From Atrichornis clamosus (Eukaryota > Chordata > Aves > Passeriformes > Menuridae): DNA of 64,000 nucleotides. The notes below the pieces were generated by a model, which made no database searches, had not been told where the DNA came from, and worked only from the letters and a program-made list of their open reading frames with translations. The stretch spans positions 1-64,000 of the forward strand of contig WBMZ01011587.1 of the NCBI GenBank assembly GCA_013400975.1, given 5' to 3'. Shown piece after piece: positions 60,701-64,000 of the stretch (position 1 is its first letter; each line of letters opens with the position of its first letter). The translations under genes and the position numbers were made by a program.

Positions 60701-63700
60701 GTTACTTGTTTTGATTGTGAGATACTTGTATCACTCCCTGGCACATACCTGTTAAGGGGGAAGCTTCAGGAGTCTGAAAAGAATCTATGCAAATAATTCT
60801 GTTCACAGATTTGATTAATACTGATTTCCAGATAAGACTATAGGAAGAGAAAATAATTGTGACAATTCTGCAGCATTAAATGTATTTTAGGAACACAGGA
60901 ATCTGTATGTATAAGTGGATCTGTCATCTCCACAAGCTGATTGTTTAGTTCTGATACTCTGTCCGTCAGAGGTGGAGACGGTCGCTGTTCACGTTGGGTC
61001 ACGTCTCTCTGACCCAGGTGAGGTGACCAAATGTTCCCATTTTCACACCAGCCCAGAGTGTCACACTGTGTCTGGGCTGCATGTGTGTGCCCTAGGATAT
61101 TTTTTCTGTGATTAGAGTTTATCTTCTAATCATGGCAAGCTTTGCTCATTAAATTGTACAAAGATGGCACCTACAGTGCGTCCAAGCCAGGAGAGCCACC
61201 CTGGACTGCTGCTGGAGCTCAGCAAAGTGGGAGATTTAAGCAAGTAAAGCTACTGCAGAAATAATTTGAAAGCAGGTGCTACTCAAGTGCAGCAGGAGAC
61301 TGACCTGCTGATGTATGCACAACATGAGTCTATTGCTGTGAATAATCTAAGAAAAACGTACCTTATGCAGCCTTTTCCTGGAAGTAGGAAGAGTGGCATA
61401 TTTAAGAGTGGAATAGCTTGTAGGCTCTGTATAACTTGAAGAATGCATATATAAAGAATGCTTTTTGTTTGTTTGGATTGTCCAGTTGGATTTAAATGTC
61501 AGTAATTGTTAGTTTAAAGATGCTATGAATGTGAAAATGCAAAGGATTGTATTAAGCTTGGTGTGTACAGAGTGTGAGCTGGGCTGGCCCACACTGTGAG
61601 CCACTTCGTAAAAATAATGGTGAAATGGAAGACAATGCATATAAGTTGAAAACAACTAGTTGCATGCCATTTTGCACTTCTTGTCTAATAATCATGTCTG
61701 TCTGTCACATCAATGTGTATAAATTATAAATTCCTGTGAAAAGGGGTCATGTGTTACTGTGTGAGCTACCAATGCACAACTGTGGTGCTGTATAGCTAAT
61801 AATGTGAGTTAGGATTTTTTAAATGTTGAATGGAGTAACTTAGAGTGAAGAAAATACCTTAATTTCAGGACAATTGTAGTGCTTAAACAGTCTTATGTTG
61901 CTTGGAGCTTTGAAAGCAACAGGATAAAATTATTAGAATCTCTCATTGACTTTACTAGCTCTACATTCTATACCAAGCAGACACCAAAGTAATAAAGTCA
62001 GTTGTGATAATTGATAACTAAATACTTAAGTTGGCCTGGCAACTGGAGTAAATGGTTGCCTTAGAATATATTGATAGCCCTAGATTATAAAATATGTATA
62101 TCTTAACAACGGTTTTGGCATAAACTCTTAACTAGTCATTTAAAAGAAATAGTTTTGGAATAGCTAATAGTCCTGGAAGTCTTGTAATACTCATGTTTTT
62201 GCTTTAATTTGAGATCCACATACAGAGTCTTAGTCTTGGATAGAAATAATCAGAGTCCCGTAGTTTCATAGCTTGTTGGACTGAGCTTTAACTTGGCGAT
62301 GGTGTCACAGAGATCTGTGACAGAGATGTGTTACAAAGATGCCAGAGGAGCTGCCCTGCTAATCCCCAGGAGCCACATACACCATGCAAGCAAAACAACA
62401 ATGTTTGCCTACATTTGTGAAGTATGCATTTCTTTAATTACAGTAGTGTAATTAATCTGGCACTTGTTCTTAAGATGAAGTAAGGAATATACCTTCTTGA
62501 AACTGTGTGGAAAGATCTAATGTATCTGATTGTCCAGCAGCTCAGACTCAGAAGAGGTAATTCCAGAAAATGGACTGCAACTCAAAATCAAAGCTGAGTG
62601 TAGATTTATGTGCATGACAAGGCTATAAGGGATAGCACAGTCAGTAAACTTAAACTGTTTTATTGAGGCTGGTGGTAATTTCTGGTGCATTGAACATGCT
62701 GAGGTGCCCTCATCAGCAGTACCAGAAATGTCCTGGCAACAATGTGCACAGTTCCTGGTGCTCTGGTATTGCAGGAGACAGGGCACAGCTTGGAGAGATG
62801 TAATGAGAATGGAGAGATTATTGTACCCACAGAGTGACAGCAGCTCGTCAGTATTTGTCATGTTTCTTCCTGGTCCTGGAAGTAGGAATGGTTAAAGGTA
62901 TCAGGAGAGCAGAGCGATCCTGTCTTTACTGGCCCCTTGCAATCTTAGATGCTTTGGGCAAACCGTGGAGTTCTGTTCTTGAGCAGCAACTACATCAAAT
63001 CAAATCAAATCAAATCTCCTTGCTCAACAGGACTTTCCTTTGGTTTGATTTAATGTAAAATGTTACTACCTTTTCCTTGTCAAAAAGGAAGTTTAATTAT
63101 ATCTCCTCTTCTGCAGTACTGATAATGCACTCATTAGTTGCTAGTGTTACCTGTGTCTCCAGGTAACAGGTGTGCAAAAGTATTTGAAATTGCCTCTCAC
63201 ATCTAGTTTTTCGTCTTTGAAAGGCACAACAGAATTGGGTGTTTTACTTATGGTGATGCAAGAGTGTGAAAGACATGAAGTATGAATTTTTGGGTCACTT
63301 GTTGAGTCTTTAGAGGTGGCACTTCCCAAAATATTTTTGGAAGTCCAGTAGAAGGGCCTTACTTATTTGACAGTAAATTTTGAACTCTTTAGTGCCGTTT
63401 TTACAGTAATAAATTAAGGAGCAAGATTGTATGCTTAAATTTTCAGAGGAATGTTCAAGTTCATGATGTAGTCATACATATTCAATAATTACTTCCTGCT
63501 GTTTGACCAGGTTGGGGTAAGGGAAGGCCAGGAAAGGAAGAGGTCATTTTTTTGGGTTGGGCGCTTTTTTTTTTGTTAGGTTTTCTTACCTGTTTCAAAG
63601 TTTAAAGAAAATTTGCTATGCAAGAAAATAAGTAACATTTAATAATTTTTAGAAAATGTAATTTTTTTAAACAGGTGTATCTTAATTTTTTAATGAAAGT

Positions 63701-64000
63701 TTAATTTTTGTTGCTTGGAAAACTGCATATACTTCAGAGTAAAAACGTCCGCTTAACCGATTTACCATGAAACAAGAAGCTTTTGTGGTATCCTTCCTTC
63801 ACACTGTAATTAAAATTCTTCTTGGTGCTATACGATACAAGGTTTGCTGTTCTTCCCTGTAACAATGTGAAGAGTTGTGCATCTCACCTTTATGCATGAA
63901 AATTATTTTCTTTGTTCTGCTGAGGAAAGTCGTGTTTGTACGATTCTAGAGATCAAAATTTAAACGGAACTTTAAATGCTTAATCAGAGAAAATAAATCA
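57800..64000. other. region downstream of IDE without a recognised gene
   Basis: I see no exon of a known protein on either strand. Small repeats occur: an 11-bp CTTAGTCACTT-type tandem at 59492-59533, a perfect 13-bp duplication TCTGCTTCAGATT at 59627-59652, a 9-bp-arm inverted repeat (CAGCCCAGA/TCTGGGCTG) at 61049-61079 and (CAAAT)4 at 62996-63016. In mammals the next gene on this side of IDE is MARCHF5, convergent; part of its 3' UTR could lie here, but nothing in the sequence proves it. Confidence 0.6.

Noticed and set aside
57800..64000. Exons of a neighbouring gene such as MARCHF5
   Set aside because: It would be expected from mammalian gene order, but no translated block on either strand is recognisable, so it is not annotated.
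1..64000. tRNA, rRNA, CRISPR or bacterial-type features
   Set aside because: None were seen. The window is an ordinary vertebrate intron-rich locus.

Overview
This window is vertebrate nuclear DNA, almost certainly from a bird. It holds one complete protein-coding gene on the + strand, insulin-degrading enzyme (IDE), a zinc metallopeptidase of family M16. The bird assignment rests on several truncated CR1 LINE 3' ends with the avian ATTCTATG-type tail, an LTR of a type I recognise from bird genomes, and compact introns (about 55 kb from start to stop codon). The encoded protein is nearly the same as other vertebrate IDEs.

Layout. Positions 1-720 are a CpG island with promoter motifs, a short upstream ORF in a TISU/YY1-like context, and exon 1 (mitochondrial-type leader). 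Exons 2-14 lie between 8526 and 32272. At 36372-37181 are two homologous 145-nt exons, 15a and 15b, which must be used one at a time. Exons 16-25 run from 39175 to the stop codon at 55230-55232. Joined with 15a, the exons give 3072 nt, or 1023 residues plus stop, with no frameshift or internal stop. That is four residues more than human IDE, all in the leader. Every intron is GT-AG except intron 12, which has a GC donor. A probable 2.5-kb 3' UTR with several AATAAA signals follows. From about 57.8 kb to 64 kb I see no gene.

Repeats. The introns hold five CR1 3' ends in both orientations, one solo LTR (intron 11), a second LTR-like segment that ends about 50 bp before exon 5, a decayed CR1/L3-like LINE body in intron 20, and some simple repeats. 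Intron 14 holds a perfect 18-bp inverted repeat with a 4-nt loop.

How the parts work together. The gene makes one enzyme with built-in variation. Met1 or Met46 as start would give a mitochondrial or cytosolic form. Exon 15a or 15b changes a segment of the third domain. The C-terminal Ala-Lys-Leu is a possible peroxisomal signal. I found no wholly new biological system. The most informative feature is the reading-frame logic that allows only one of 15a and 15b.
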